A stretch of 64,000 nucleotides of DNA from Diphasiastrum complanatum (GCA_029204225.1 CM055092.1:23129005-23193004), one strand, 5' to 3'. Numbered from the stretch's first letter, positions 35,101 to 46,917 are shown. The notes: generated from the sequence alone by a model not told the origin. A program made the numbers and translations.

Positions 35101-35872
35101 AGCATGAAGTTATTCTTCTAAAAGGCTGTTATGTCATATAAATTACTACTTGTGTGAATAGACATGGAATTCAAATAATTCTAAGGTTAAAATGTTTCAA
35201 TTTCTTAAACCATAAAATTTCTCTTTTGCATAAATGGATTTCGATGGAGTAGTAGTTTCTATCACTCATATTGGAAATAATTGAAAGAGAAGTCCTGTTT
35301 GTAATGAAGTGAATTCTTTAGTGGAAGCACTTATTACTGACTTTTCTTGGATTTAGATATTTTTATATATCATCTTTCGAGTTAACTTTTATGGAAATTT
35401 ATAATTTCTTTAAAAGGAGGGGTGAAGTGGTGGGATAAATTTCTATTTGGGAATCTGTGGTTTGCGTAGTTTTCGGAAAAGAACCAACTGCGTTATAGAA
35501 ATGAGATGTGGTTTGGAAGTAATTTCGGATAGATTTAGAGTAAGATGCCTAATTGGAACTTTTCGAAATATGAGGAATTCTCTAGGGATTGTGTGGACAA
35601 TTTGGAACTGGAACGGGTTTAGAATTTGAACCATTATCTATAAGTAGTGCAGTAAAAGGTCAAAGGTTACTAATTCCATTCTAATTGGAATAGAAGTAAG
35701 TTTGATCAGGATTTAAGTCTGAGAGTTCTGTATTGGATCAACCTAATCTTAGTTGAGTACTAGGATGAGAATGGGGTTGATTGAGTGGAAGAAATTATGC
35801 TATTAAAAGAAATTCGATTGGAAAACTATTGAGAGTAAATTTTATTCATCTCAGAAATTTCCCGGATATGTT
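35101..35872. other. AT-rich, no gene (copy B, left of the Copia)
   Basis: Matches 145-916 with very few differences. Continues after the Copia at 41712-42818. No coding frame is supported. Confidence 0.5.
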
Positions 35873-35877
35873 ATTTA

Positions 35878-36532
35878 TGTGAAAATTGTCAACATTTCCT
35901 AGCTAGTTTGAGGCCTAAATTGGCTAAAATTGTAAATAGTTTTGGTTCTGGAGTTTCACACGTGTGAACCAGGCCACAATGTTTTTATTTACTGTATTTT
36001 TTCAGTATGATGAAGTGTCAAACTTCATACCCTTCAAAATGAGACCATTTTGATGTATTTTGGTCATATAAGCCATTTTTAGCTATTTTTCCTATATAGG
36101 GAATATCTAGGGTCAAGTACCTTCTAGAGAGAGGAGAGAGAGTCATCTTCCTCATCCATAAATAGTAGGGAAGTCGTGGAGAATAGGTTGGAGAAACCTT
36201 TTGTATGCTTCATTGAGATCAATAGATCATTGTCATTGTTTCTTCCTCCATTGAGAGCATTGTTGTGTGTATTGTCTTCAAGCTATTGTGTATGATCTTA
36301 GGTGCTTTCCAAAAGTGGTAGGCTGATGTATTATGGACTGTATAATGCTATTTTGGGCCGCACTTGATGTTTATGGAAGTTTCCATTTGTGATAAATGCT
36401 TTTTGATCAAGTTCTTTGCATTCTAGGTAGCATAGAATGTGTTGCCAATTCCTAGCTTATGTAGTTTGGAGTGCAAGCATTCAAGCCAATGATCTTGGAG
36501 TTTAGATCCACTTAGGATCTGTATTTTTCACA
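35878..36532 (+). repeat. 5' LTR of the young Copia
   Basis: 655 bp, TGTGAAAATTG to GTATTTTTCACA. A TATA-like CCTATATAGG lies at about 36091, followed by GA-rich sequence, consistent with the promoter in the U3 part. Confidence 0.95.
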
Positions 36533-36544
36533 TGGTATCAGAGC
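36533..36544 (+). other. tRNA-Met primer binding site of the young Copia
   Basis: TGGTATCAGAGC directly abuts the 5' LTR and continues TGGTTGGC; the first 12 bases match the initiator tRNA-Met 3' end complement. Confidence 0.95.
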
Positions 36545-37704
36545 TGGTTGGCTTCTATTTACAGTAAGTATTCCATTTTTTGTGATATTTGGATGTTTGA
36601 TCAAGTTCTAGCATGATTTTGCATTGCTTTGTTGATCAAATCTTACTAACCTTTGTTTTGTGAGTTGAACTTGTGGATCAAATGCATATTTCAGGTCTAT
36701 TGAAGATCAGAGGCTGAAAAGAAACTATTTTGGATCAGATCATAACACCTAATCATTTGTGATTGTGAGGCTTGTGCATATTCAATACTAACAATGTTCT
36801 TTTCAATCCTATTGTTGACAATCTCCATTCTTGGATGAACACTCTCCTTAAGTGGATGAAACTTCTCCTTAAGTGGATGACAAATGCTCTTTTGAGTGAG
36901 TTGTAATTCTCCTAAAGGCTGAGCAAAGCTCCCATTTGGATGAAAGATCCCCTTTTTTGGGTGAACATATTGTAAGCTCCATTGTGAAGAGCATATTGTA
37001 AAGATTGTCATCAATTTTGGCATAAATTTTGGTGTACTTTGTTGAGCATGTAAGTAACTCTCCTTATGTAATTTGATTGGAGCATTTGCTGGAAGGTGTT
37101 AACCATTATGCAAGTGTGTTTTCAGGTTCTTAACAGGTTGAGGAACATTCTCATGTGAAGTGATCTTAGATCTACATCTAAACACCAAGATTTGACAAGA
37201 TAGTGAAGCTAGTCTTGTGATTCACTAAGTGTGCTCATTCATTCACCTCTAAATCTTGTATTTATCACTTGCTGGAGTTTATAAACTTTTAGAAGTGTGG
37301 TTTACATGTGGTTTTACAGGTTGAATCAATATCTTAGTGTGTTGATCATATGTTGATCAAGTTTGTTCATTACTAGGTAATCTTGGCATCCTAGTTTTGG
37401 GTATTTTCTAAGAATGCAAGTAACTCTTCACACCATAACTTGATTTGGTCACTTGCTGGAAAGTTTGAGAGCTTAAGCAAGAGTGTGTTCAGGTTGGTTT
37501 GATTTTGTAATCCATTCTTAGTGTGTGCAAAGTGTTGCATGTGTTTCAATCTTCCTTTCTATGCTTGGAAACCATCTAGGTTCAAGATAGAAGTGTTTTA
37601 GGGTCCTAAATCTTCATAGATCTCTTTATCTATCATTTGTTGAGAGAAAAGTGAGTGCTAAGTGCTTTAGGACAGAACCTAAAAGTTGAAGAAACATTAG
37701 AATC
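36545..37704 (+). other. Leader of the young Copia
   Basis: About 1.16 kb without a supported gene. It includes a short tandem array around 36831-36880 in which CTCCTTAAGTGGATGA recurs with a 21-bp period. Confidence 0.6.
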
Positions 37705-40563
37705 ATGGCTTCCAATGGTGGGATCATGCTAGAGTCTAGTGAAAGGTTGAGTTCATCAAACTACTCTACTTGGAAAGTGAGGATGGAGTCCTTACTTGAG
37801 TTGAATGAACTCATGGACATAGTTGCAGAAATTGAAGACAGACCTCTCACACTTCAAGAGCAACAAAGGTTTGATAAGAAGGCCAAAAGGGCTCTTCATA
37901 TCATTAAAATGAATGTTACAAATGAACTTCTCAAGGAAGTTGGAAAGTGTCAAAGTGCAAGTGAGGCATGGAATGCCTTAAAGAAGCTCTTTGAATCAAA
38001 GTCCACATCTAGGGTATTGACCCTAAGGAGACAAATATTTTCTAGTAGGCAAAGAGAGGGTGAAAGTGCTCATGCATTTATCTTGAGAGTTAAGTCCCTA
38101 AGTGATGATTTAGCATGCATTGATGAGAACATAAAAGATGGTGAAATAGTCCAAGTTATGTTGAATGGTTTGCTAAATGAATATTCTAACCTTGTGCAAA
38201 GTTTTGCCATTCAAAGAGTCTTGCCAAGTGTGGTTGACTTGCAAGAAATCTTATTGGCTGAAGAACATAGGTTGCAATCAAAGCTTGATGGTGCATCCTT
38301 GCAAGGTGGAGGTGAAGAGGCTTTCTTCACAAAAGGCAAATTCAAGGGCAAAGGTAAAGGCAAAGGGAAATGGTCCAAAGGTGGTAACTTTGATCATGAT
38401 GATCACTCTTCCTCTTCCTCTTCTACTAAGAACAATAAGTCAAAGTTCAAGTGCTTTTATTGTGGGATAAAAGGTCATTTTGCAAATGAATGTTATAAGA
38501 AGAAAAGAGAGCAAGGAGAGAGGCAAGGAAATCTTACAATAGATGAGGAAGAACATAACACATGTGAATCACTTGTTATGACTTCAAGTTTGTTAGCCAA
38601 CATAGATGATAATGATCCTTGGTGGATTGATAGTGGAGCCTCATCTCACATGACAAGACATAAGGAATACTTTACATCCTTATTGTCTTATGAGGGAGAA
38701 GGTAACATCATCTACACTGCAAATGATGGTCAATGTGACATCAAAGGCATAGGCACTATTCCTATTTCCCTTTCAACAAATAGGAAAGCAAATCTTGAAA
38801 ATGTTTTGTACATTCCTTCAATCACTAAGAATTTGCTTAGTGTAAGTCAAATGATTGACAAAGGACTTGATGTGGAGTTCATTGGAGATGCATGTTTGAT
38901 AAGTAAATGTGGATCCTTGATTGCTCAAGGTAGGAGGCATGGTAAACTTTTCAAGCTTGATGCATGTGTGATCTCTAATCATGAAGGATGTATGGCTAGG
39001 GAGCAATTGACAAACCAAGAAGTTTGGCACAAGAGGTTGGGCCATCCCAACTTCAAATCTTTGGAGGTAATGGCAAAGAAAGAGCTTGTTCTTGGTCTCC
39101 CTAAAAGTCTTGTTGCAAACAATAGTGTTTGTGAACATTGTGCCTTGTCCAAATCTCATAGACTTGCTTATTCTAGATCTACTTCTAGATCTAAAGAAGC
39201 TTTTCAACTTGTGCATTCTGATATTCATTCTTCTAGTACAACTAGCAATGGTGGGGCAAAGATGTATGCAACTTTCATTGATGACTTTAGTAGGTATACT
39301 TGGATCTATCTTCTTAAAAGTAAGGATGAAGTGTTTGCTGCATTTGTCAAGTTCAAGAATGAAATGGAAAACCAATTCAATACAAAGATCAAATGCTTAA
39401 GATCTGATAATGGAGGGGAATACACCTCAAATAGGTTCAAAGACTTTTGTATAGCACATGGGATTAAGAGGGAGATGTCTAGTCCTAGGACTCCACAACA
39501 GAATGGAGTGGCCGAGAGGAAGAATAGAACCCTTTGTGAATGTGCCAAGGCAATGAGACTACATGCTAATCTTGCTAAGTCTTTTTGGGGGGAAGCTTTA
39601 GCATGTGCTAACTATCTATGTAATATATGGACAAGTGCTTCCTTGGATGGTAAAACTCCTCATGAGGTTCTTTATGGTAGAAGGCCGAGTGTCAAGCATT
39701 GTAGGATCTTTGGATGTACATGTTTTGTCAATATCACACTTGATGATAGAACTAAAGAAGATCCTTCATCAAAGAAGGGTGTGTTTGTTGGCTATAGTGA
39801 AGTAAGCAAGGCTTACAAAGTGTACATTCCTTCTACAAAGAAAGTTGTCATAAGTAGGGATGTCATCTTTCATGAAGAGAATGTTTCCAATGTTGTTGAT
39901 GTTGATGTTGATGTGCCTACTAATCATCATGATGTGCAAGATGTCTTGGATGAAGATGGAGATGCCACTCCAAAGCAAACTTCAAGGAAGACTCAAAGGC
40001 AAAGGGCTAAGCCATCAAGGCTAACCTATGATGAAAAAGGAAAGCAAGTGGTGGACAACTCTAACTTTGCTTTTCTTACCTCTTTTGATGAACCAACTTG
40101 TGTAGGTGAAGCAATTCAAAAGAAGGAATGGATCCAAGCCATGGATCATGAGCATCAAGCACTCATCAAAAGCAACACATGGAGGTTGGTAAAGCTTTCA
40201 AAGGACAAGAAGGCAATTGGTTGTAAGTGGATCTTCAAGATCAAGACAAATCAAGATGGATCAATCAACAAGTACAAGGCAAGGTTGGTGGCAAAGGGGT
40301 ATGCTCAAGAATATGGTATTGACTATGATGAGACCTTTGCACCCGTGGCAAAGATGGTAACTATTCGAATCCTAATCTCTCTTGCAACTCTTTATGATTG
40401 GGATATGTGGCAAATGGATGTTATTAATGCCTTCTTGAATGGTGATCTTGAAGAAGATATTTACATGGAGCAACCCAAGGGCTATGTTTCACATGATGAG
40501 CCTAATCATGTGTGCTATCTCCAAAAGAGTTTGTATGGGCTAAAGCAAGCACCAAGGAGTTGA
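37705..40563 (+). CDS. Copia gag-protease-integrase-truncated RT polyprotein
   Basis: 952 codons from the first Met of a long frame. Gag occupies about 1-240, with a Gly/Lys-rich stretch at 211-226. The zinc knuckle is C250, C253, H258, C263. The protease motif is WWIDSGASS with Asp 309. The integrase zinc finger is H442, H447, C476, C479, and the DDE core is D506, D568 and E604 with the expected 35 residues between the last two. RT begins near 800 (CKWIFKIKTNQDGSI, FAPVAKMVTIRILI, QMDVINAFLNGDLEEDIYM) and stops at LKQAPRS, where the deletion shifts frame into TGA. All enzymes before RT look intact, so gag, protease and integrase could still be made. The deleted RT makes self-replication impossible. 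Confidence 0.92.
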   Translation: MASNGGIMLESSERLSSSNYSTWKVRMESLLELNELMDIVAEIEDRPLTLQEQQRFDKKAKRALHIIKMNVTNELLKEVGKCQSASEAWNALKKLFESKSTSRVLTLRRQIFSSRQREGESAHAFILRVKSLSDDLACIDENIKDGEIVQVMLNGLLNEYSNLVQSFAIQRVLPSVVDLQEILLAEEHRLQSKLDGASLQGGGEEAFFTKGKFKGKGKGKGKWSKGGNFDHDDHSSSSSSTKNNKSKFKCFYCGIKGHFANECYKKKREQGERQGNLTIDEEEHNTCESLVMTSSLLANIDDNDPWWIDSGASSHMTRHKEYFTSLLSYEGEGNIIYTANDGQCDIKGIGTIPISLSTNRKANLENVLYIPSITKNLLSVSQMIDKGLDVEFIGDACLISKCGSLIAQGRRHGKLFKLDACVISNHEGCMAREQLTNQEVWHKRLGHPNFKSLEVMAKKELVLGLPKSLVANNSVCEHCALSKSHRLAYSRSTSRSKEAFQLVHSDIHSSSTTSNGGAKMYATFIDDFSRYTWIYLLKSKDEVFAAFVKFKNEMENQFNTKIKCLRSDNGGEYTSNRFKDFCIAHGIKREMSSPRTPQQNGVAERKNRTLCECAKAMRLHANLAKSFWGEALACANYLCNIWTSASLDGKTPHEVLYGRRPSVKHCRIFGCTCFVNITLDDRTKEDPSSKKGVFVGYSEVSKAYKVYIPSTKKVVISRDVIFHEENVSNVVDVDVDVPTNHHDVQDVLDEDGDATPKQTSRKTQRQRAKPSRLTYDEKGKQVVDNSNFAFLTSFDEPTCVGEAIQKKEWIQAMDHEHQALIKSNTWRLVKLSKDKKAIGCKWIFKIKTNQDGSINKYKARLVAKGYAQEYGIDYDETFAPVAKMVTIRILISLATLYDWDMWQMDVINAFLNGDLEEDIYMEQPKGYVSHDEPNHVCYLQKSLYGLKQAPRS

Positions 40564-41056
40564 TTCAGATTTTGCAGGTGATCAAATGGATAGGAAGTCA
40601 ACAAGTGCCTTTGCAATCTATCTTGGAGATGGAGTGGTCTCATGGCTATCAAAGAAGCAACCAACTATCTCTCTATCTTCCACCGAAGCCGAGTACAAGG
40701 CATTAACAACATGCACCAAGGAGATTCTTTGGATCAAGAGGATGTTATTGGATCTTCACTTGCTGGAACCAGAGAAGACTCCAATCATACTTTGTGATAA
40801 CCTTTCAGCCCAAAGCTTGGCAAGCAATCCTGTTTTTCATGCAAGGAGCAAGCACATTGAGATTGCTCACCATTTTGTGAGAGATCAAGTCATTGCCAAA
40901 GAGGTGGAGCTTCAACATGTCTCTTCAAAGGAGTGTGTGGCTGATATCTTCACCAAACCATTGGGAAAGGACCTATATTTAATGCATAGATCTAATCTTG
41001 GAATGTGCTCAAAGACTATGTTGAAACTAGCATCCAATGTTGAAGAGGGAGTGTGA
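40559..41056 (+). pseudogene. RNase H end of the young Copia, out of frame
   Basis: From the deletion point, another frame continues as DSDFAGDQMDRKSTSAFAI, then LSSTEAEYKAL, ILWIKRMLLDL, HARSKHIEIAHHFVRDQVI and ADIFTKPLG. This is Copia RNase H with its normal end; the stop lies in the first bases of the 3' LTR. It is one frame off the upstream polyprotein, so it has no start of its own beyond an internal Met (40586). Confidence 0.9.
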
Positions 41057-41706
41057 AAATTGTCAACATTTCCTAGCTAGTTTGAGGCCTAAATTGGCTA
41101 AAATTGTAAATAGTTTTGGTTCTGGAGTTTCACACGTGTGAACCAGGCCACAATGTTTTTATTTACTGTATTTTTTCAGTATGATGAAGTGTCAAACTTC
41201 ATACCCTTCAAAATGAGACCATTTTGATGTATTTTGGTCATATAAGCCATTTTTAGCTATTTTTCCTATATAGGGAATATCTAGGGTCAAGTACCTTCTA
41301 GAGAGAGGAGAGAGAGTCATCTTCCTCATCCATAAATAGTAGGGAAGTCGTGGAGAACAGGTTGGAGAAACCTTTTGTATGCTTCATTGAGATCAATAGA
41401 TCATTGTCATTGTTTCTTCCTCCATTGAGAGCATTGTTGTGTGTATTGTCTTCAAGCTATTGTGTATGATCTTAGGTGCTTTCCAAAAGTGGTAGGCTGA
41501 TGTATTATGGACTGTATAATGCTATTTTGGGCCGCACTTGATGTTTATGGAAGTTTCCATTTGTGATAAATGCTTTTTGATCAAGTTCTTTGCATTCTAG
41601 GTAGCATAGAATGTGTTGCCAATTCCTAGCTTATGTAGTTTGGAGTGCAAGCATTCAAGCCAATGATCTTGGAGTTTAGATCCACTTAGGATCTGTATTT
41701 TTCACA
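41052..41706 (+). repeat. 3' LTR of the young Copia
   Basis: 655 bp, one difference from the 5' LTR. Followed by the ATTTA target duplication and then copy-A-like sequence. Confidence 0.95.
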
Positions 41707-41711
41707 ATTTA

Positions 41712-42818
41712 CTCATGAGAAATATAAAATATTTTGTAGCTAAGTTACAAGATCTCAGTGAGATATGTGAGTAACATATGTGGGTTATGGAGGATTCTGC
41801 CATATAAGAATGTGTTTACGTACTGGGAAGTAGTGAGATTATTCACATATGTGCACGATTAATCTTGTATGAATCTACTGTGTATTCCTGGTTACTAGAG
41901 TTTTTGGTGCACTTAACCTAGTCGGTAAACATAGACATATGATCAAGTATTGTTTTGACAGATACTTGTAGAGTTAACAAATCCTTGTACAGAAGATTTA
42001 TCGATTAGCTTATAAATGATTTGGGTAAGGATCTAAATGTGGTTTTATACTAGTTTTTCACCTAGACATTTGAGATTTTTAAATCATTGGCAATTAACTT
42101 GAGTAGTTGATTACTCCGGGATGAAGTTAATTGGTAAAATGATCAGTGTGATGTGGATTCACCAGAAACTGATGGTTTTGATTTATATTGCTTGTAAGAC
42201 GCATGATTAGTAAATCATTTCGGTTCATCAATTAAAAATTGTGTGCATTGGATATACAATATTCTTGGGATAGAGTATTCCTTAGTTAAGAAATAGACTA
42301 AGCTCATTAGTGGTTGAATCCCAGAGAGCTCGATTGGATAACGAATTATAATGAATCCAAGAATAATAACTGAATTAATATTCAGCAGGACTTTAGATAT
42401 CTAGATTTGATTCTAGATTGTAATCTAAAGTTCTTTTGTAGTTGAAGATGATTATCATTTTGGTATTTGTTAAGTCTTTAATTACTAGTGGTTTATAGAA
42501 CTTGAATATCTCGCACTTTAGTCAAAGAGTCATGTTTGAAGAATGTTCCTAAAATCCAGTATTTTTCTAGTGGGAAAGATTTTGGAATGATTCTTACTTT
42601 TTCTGAGTTATGTTGGACATATACTCCAGTATCCTGTAAATGATTATGTTTTGGATTTCGGGGAATTATAATTGACGAATTATATGAATCTAAATATTTA
42701 TGGTAGATGAATCATAAATAGATACTTAATTATTGTCAGAGGATTATAAGGAATTGTAATGATTCTTAAGTGTGATGATTAATTCTTGATCTATTATTTG
42801 AGTAAGAATCCAGATCAG
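41712..42818. other. AT-rich, no gene (copy B, right of the Copia)
   Basis: Matches 922-2029 with scattered substitutions, for example near 42163, 42291 and 42433. No coding frame supported. Confidence 0.5.
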
Positions 42819-43596
42819 TGTTTTGATCTCTCTACTCCAGTATTTTATTTGAGAGCCTATGGATCTCACAGATATTCCCACAAGATAAGTATTTTATTTG
42901 TGGATAATTTAATCTATCTAGTGGATGTTATTTTGCTACAGTTTATGGTCTGTAAATGCTTGAGTACAGTTTTTCATTTGAATTGAATCTCCAATTATCT
43001 TAGGAGACAAACAAGTCTATTAAGGTGAATGAATGTTATTTTTCTTGCATTTGGTGCTAGAAACAAGAGCATTTAACTCAAAAGAGTATATGGGATACTC
43101 AGAGTTGAGTTTTAGTCATTCTATATCTTAATGATTCTTCTAGAGATTCTAGATAAATGAATTATCATATCTTAGAATTTGGATTCTAAGGATATTTGTA
43201 CTTGGAAGCTTATGAATTATTTGCCAGAGTGGTGAATAATTTCAGAGTGTAATTGTAGTTATTTTATTAATTCTTTAACTTCAATCTCTTAAGTTGGGTT
43301 ATTTCATCTAGTGTTTGATGTAAGTGCTTTACATGAAGGTGATGTTACTAACTTGTGATGAATGTAACCCAGATGGAAAAATTCATCGCTTAGTGTACTT
43401 TTCAAGCCTGAGTTGTACTCCAGTGTAGAGATTATCATTTGAAAAATAGGATTATCTCTGAGTACTTGTTTGACATGAAAGTTTGACTAAGAATAATAAT
43501 TTTCTAGGTTGATATTTAAAGTTAAAAGAACTATTCCTATTATTCTTTCATGTTTAGAGAGCTTCTAAGGATAGAAGTAGTTTAAGGAGGGAAGAA
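42819..43596 (+). pseudogene. Decayed Ty3/Gypsy pol tail (copy B)
   Basis: Counterpart of 2030-2807. One base is missing relative to A near 42825, which opens a 66-codon stretch (42786-42986) containing ISILFVDNLIY. This is chance repair of a decayed frame, not a gene. The purine tract before the LTR is unchanged. Confidence 0.5.
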
Positions 43597-43970
43597 TGTT
43601 ATGTCCATGGCTAGTAAGTAGGATTCAATATACTCCTAGTCTTGGATACACGGCATTCTAGTAAATCAAGCTGTTAGTTATGCCACATCATACTGGATGT
43701 GACCCGAAAGTAACTAATATCTTTGTGAGGCCCAGAACACACTAAATGGAATTTAGACAAGGTAAGAGACATTGTATGCATGCGTAGAGTTATCAATAGC
43801 AATTCTATGAATAGTTGGTCCATGCTTAGGACTCTATTCTAGGTGAATCTATGTATAGGAAAGTTAGGGCTATGCATGGCTATGTGCCCAAGATGCTTTT
43901 GGCTCTATATATTGGGTCCAAACTTGCTATGTACAAGTGGCACTTTAGCCATTCAAGTAACCAACAAACA
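43597..43970 (+). mobile_element. Gypsy 3' LTR, full length (copy B)
   Basis: 374 bp from TGTTATGTCC to CCAACAAACA. Here the CA end is preserved, which defines the LTR length that copy A has lost by one base. Confidence 0.65.
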
Positions 43971-44032
43971 ATATTGACAAAATGTACAATATTCTACATG
44001 GCTAGATTTGCCAATTTAGGCAATTTTTCACA
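43971..44032 (-). mobile_element. Remnant of a Copia LTR end
   Basis: ATATTCTACATGGCTAGATTTGCC through CAATTTTTCACA resembles the last 60 bp, in plus reading, of the gag-type Copia LTRs (CTATTCTACATGG, CTAGATTTGCCAATTT, TTCACA). Only this end is present. Confidence 0.6.
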
Positions 44033-44033
44033 G

Positions 44034-44190
44034 GAAAGAATCATATAAACCAGTCTGATGTCTTATATTCAAGAAATTACTAAGGAGTATAGGATTAATT
44101 AAGAAAGTGAGAAATAGATTTGAGGGCCTATGATCTTGTGAATAGTAAGATATAATATTGGAATATAGACTAAAACTCAAAATTTTCCAA
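44034..44190 (-). repeat. Right member of the inverted repeat pair
   Basis: About 80 percent similar by eye to the reverse complement of 34949-35099. It begins directly after the LTR remnant, at the same base where the left member meets the unit start. Confidence 0.8.
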
Positions 44191-44547
44191 AATACCCATT
44201 AGAGGAGTTCTAAATCCAAAAAAGACCCTTTGTAAAGATTCTTTTTATATTTTTTCTCAATTTCTTCTTACACATGGACCAATCAAAATACTCAAATTTG
44301 AAATTTACGTACGTAACCTTTTGAGACCACATTTTGATTCCACACTAAAAATGCAAGTCCAAATTTAGCAGAGTTTGACAAGGGCTTTCCAATGATATGT
44401 TACACGACATACTTCTGAGCTACGAATAAAAAATTATGGCAAATCAAAAGTATTAGTGTTATAATATTTTAATAATATAAACTACATCTTGCACGAAATC
44501 TTAAAGGGTCTTTTTGGAGCTCAAAACTCCTCTAATGCCACATTTTA
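44190..44547. repeat. Inverted repeat, 50-bp arms (MITE-like)
   Basis: Arms 44190-44241 and 44497-44547 are inverted copies sharing CTCCTCTAATG, CAAAGGGTCTTTTTTGG-like words and ATCTT. They enclose about 255 bp without a gene. In copy A only the right arm remains (3298-3348). Confidence 0.7.
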
Positions 44548-46000
44548 TCAAGGGTTTTTCTTTTTCTCGTATCATGACTAGGTACTAAAATACTCCATTG
44601 ATAATCAGATTTTTATAGTCCTAGAATTTCCTTTCCAAAATTATTGATGTCCCATACCATCAGCTTTTCCTCTTAGAAAACCCTTAACCACCTTATTTGA
44701 TATTCTAGAGATCCACTTATCATCTAGTTGTCCTATAACCCATATAAGATATTATCTCTTGTTCCCAAAAACTAGGAAACCCATTCATTTGGATGACTGG
44801 CATGCCTATCATATGGATACCACAAATTCACACCTGATCTTGTGATCTAAACAGAAGAATTAAGATGGTTCAACATTGCATTCTGATCCATTCTGGTTAA
44901 TGATAAGCTTCGAATCCCCCTGGATCCAAGAGCATTAACTCTAGGGACAAACTTCTATCAATTAACAGATCCAATGTAATCCATGTATCAAATTCCACTT
45001 CTAATATCATAATAGACATCCACAACTATGGATAACTCAATGGTAACAAATATCTCAATTATGAATTCAACTAAATGAATTCTGTTCACGAAATTAATAT
45101 CCGGCATTAAGCAATACAGGGATTACCAGCATCCTAACTACAAAATACAGTTTCCGACCACACTTACTACCACTAATGTCCACTGTTCTTCTCCCCTTCA
45201 GATTTTTAGTCCCCTGAAAATCTATTTCAGCTAAGGTACTAAGAAGACATAAGGACATTAGTAAATGTAAAAAGTGAATTATTGTAGGAAAAAGTCTAAA
45301 ACAATTTCATTTCTAATCTATAGCTGGGTTGAATCACTGATGTACAAAAATCATCTACTAGTATAAAAAATTGTACTAGTATGATTTTTTGCATACAATT
45401 CATCGTAGGATTTTAACTAGAAATGAAATAAGTTTGTTACTTTTGATCATTTCCTATCAATTACAAATTTTCCAATAAAATCGGACCGTTTCTTCTTTTT
45501 ATTGACTAGTTTGGCATTACTTCGTCCATGTTGAACAAAATTATCCAAACTTGGAATATGAAATTACATGAATGGAAATTCTACCAATAGGATTTCAATA
45601 ACTCTTAAAATGTATCCAACCATATTTCACTGCTCAGATAAAGAGTTCTATCACCACTCATTCAAGCTGGCTAATTCATATTGTTTGACGGTTTTAAACT
45701 CAATTTTGACAAGTATCTCACACAAACGTTCACTTGACCCATTTGTAATGATCAGTACCGATTCAAAATATATCAAACAAGTAACCAATTTTCAATTTTG
45801 ACCAAATATGAAATTCAAGAGAAAAGGGAAAAATTCAATTTTAATTTTCAATCTGGGAGTTCCTTACTCCAAAAGTTAAAATGACATTATAGTAAAAACT
45901 GCAGGCAAATTAATTGTGGTTCCTTCTGCCAATTTTAAATCATCTGTAACCGAGAAATAATTTAGCCTTAGTGAAAACACTGTGACTAACTCTAAATGAT
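44548..46000. other. No gene recognised (copy B)
   Basis: Counterpart of 3349-4806, including the short 45360-45380 inverted pair. No coding frame supported. Confidence 0.5.
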
Positions 46001-46005
46001 AAATT

Positions 46006-46707
46006 TGTGAAAAGTACAGTACTAAGGACCATAAATGGATCTTTGAATGATCCACAAGGTGATTGTATGCTTGTTAAACAATCTATCAGAAACTAGTCAT
46101 CAGAAAACAAGATCTAGTTTAGCAGCTTGATAGGGAACAAGTAGAGACAATCAAAGCATTGATCAATTAGTATAATCCAACTCCACATGTGTGGAAATAA
46201 GGCTGTAGTACGGCCTGTAGGCAGTGTTTACATAGTGCCAAAGCTGGGTTTCATTGGAAAAATAGAGTAATCACCATACAATGAGAGGAAACTCGAGTTT
46301 CTCCTTGAGGCTCCAAAAAGTTTCTATCTTCTCACTATGGAGAATGGGAATACATACCAAATTCGACTTCCTTCTTGAAGTTAGGTGGATTTACAGCATG
46401 TAATAAGGAAGTTAACTCACTCTCCTTGACCTAAAATGAAACCCTAGTTTATTTCCTAGAGTTATGCTTGGTAGGTAGCTAGTTGGTCAAATTTTCACCT
46501 TAAACTTAGGTGTAGGTCCTATAAAGTAGGGATGACCACCAAATAGACATGACCAACTCTCTTGGCTTGACCTAACCTACATTAGGATGGGTTTCCCACA
46601 TGGCATCATGGCTTCACATGTGTGGGACCCACTTGTGTACACAATTTACACTATTCTACATGGTTTTTGATCAAGCTAGATTTGCCAATTTTCGACAATT
46701 CTTCACA
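46006..46707 (-). repeat. 3' LTR of the gag-type Copia (copy B)
   Basis: 702 bp, no difference from 4812-5513 by eye. Confidence 0.9.
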
Positions 46708-46917
46708 CTCCTCCTCAAATTTAGCTTGATCTATTTACAACTCTCTTGATAGATGAATGAAAGCTTTTAGAAGTGTCTAAAAAATCCAGCTACAAACAAG
46801 GAACTTTTGAGACTCCAATAGAGAATGATGTCCATGAAGGATCTTTCACCACCTCTTAGAGGATCCCTTACAAGATGTTCCATAAATGTGTCCATATACA
46901 TGTAGCACACTTCAAAA

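Larger units (their letters stand above)
35878..41706 (+). mobile_element. Young Copia retrotransposon with an RT deletion
   Basis: A complete 5829-bp insertion: LTRs of 655 bp each (35878-36532, 41052-41706), 5-bp target duplication ATTTA (35873-35877, 41707-41711), primer site TGGTATCAGAGC (36533-36544) and a purine-rich tract just before the 3' LTR (41042-41051). The LTRs differ at one site by eye (T at 36184, C at 41357). Gag, zinc knuckle, protease and integrase form one open frame, but about 650-700 bp of RT including the YVDD box are missing. It can therefore not be autonomous. The site is empty in copy A, so insertion followed the duplication. Confidence 0.95.
43970..44383. other. 414-bp segment missing from copy A
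   Basis: Copy A has TTTA (3181-3184) in its place. The segment holds an LTR remnant, one arm of the junction inverted repeat and one arm of a second inverted repeat. The partner of the second arm survives in A, so A is the deleted state. TTTAG also occurs near the segment's right end (44364-44368), which suggests how the filler arose. Confidence 0.85.

Noticed and set aside
38818-39375. 185-codon frame on minus inside the young Copia
   Set aside because: Antisense shadow of the integrase coding region.
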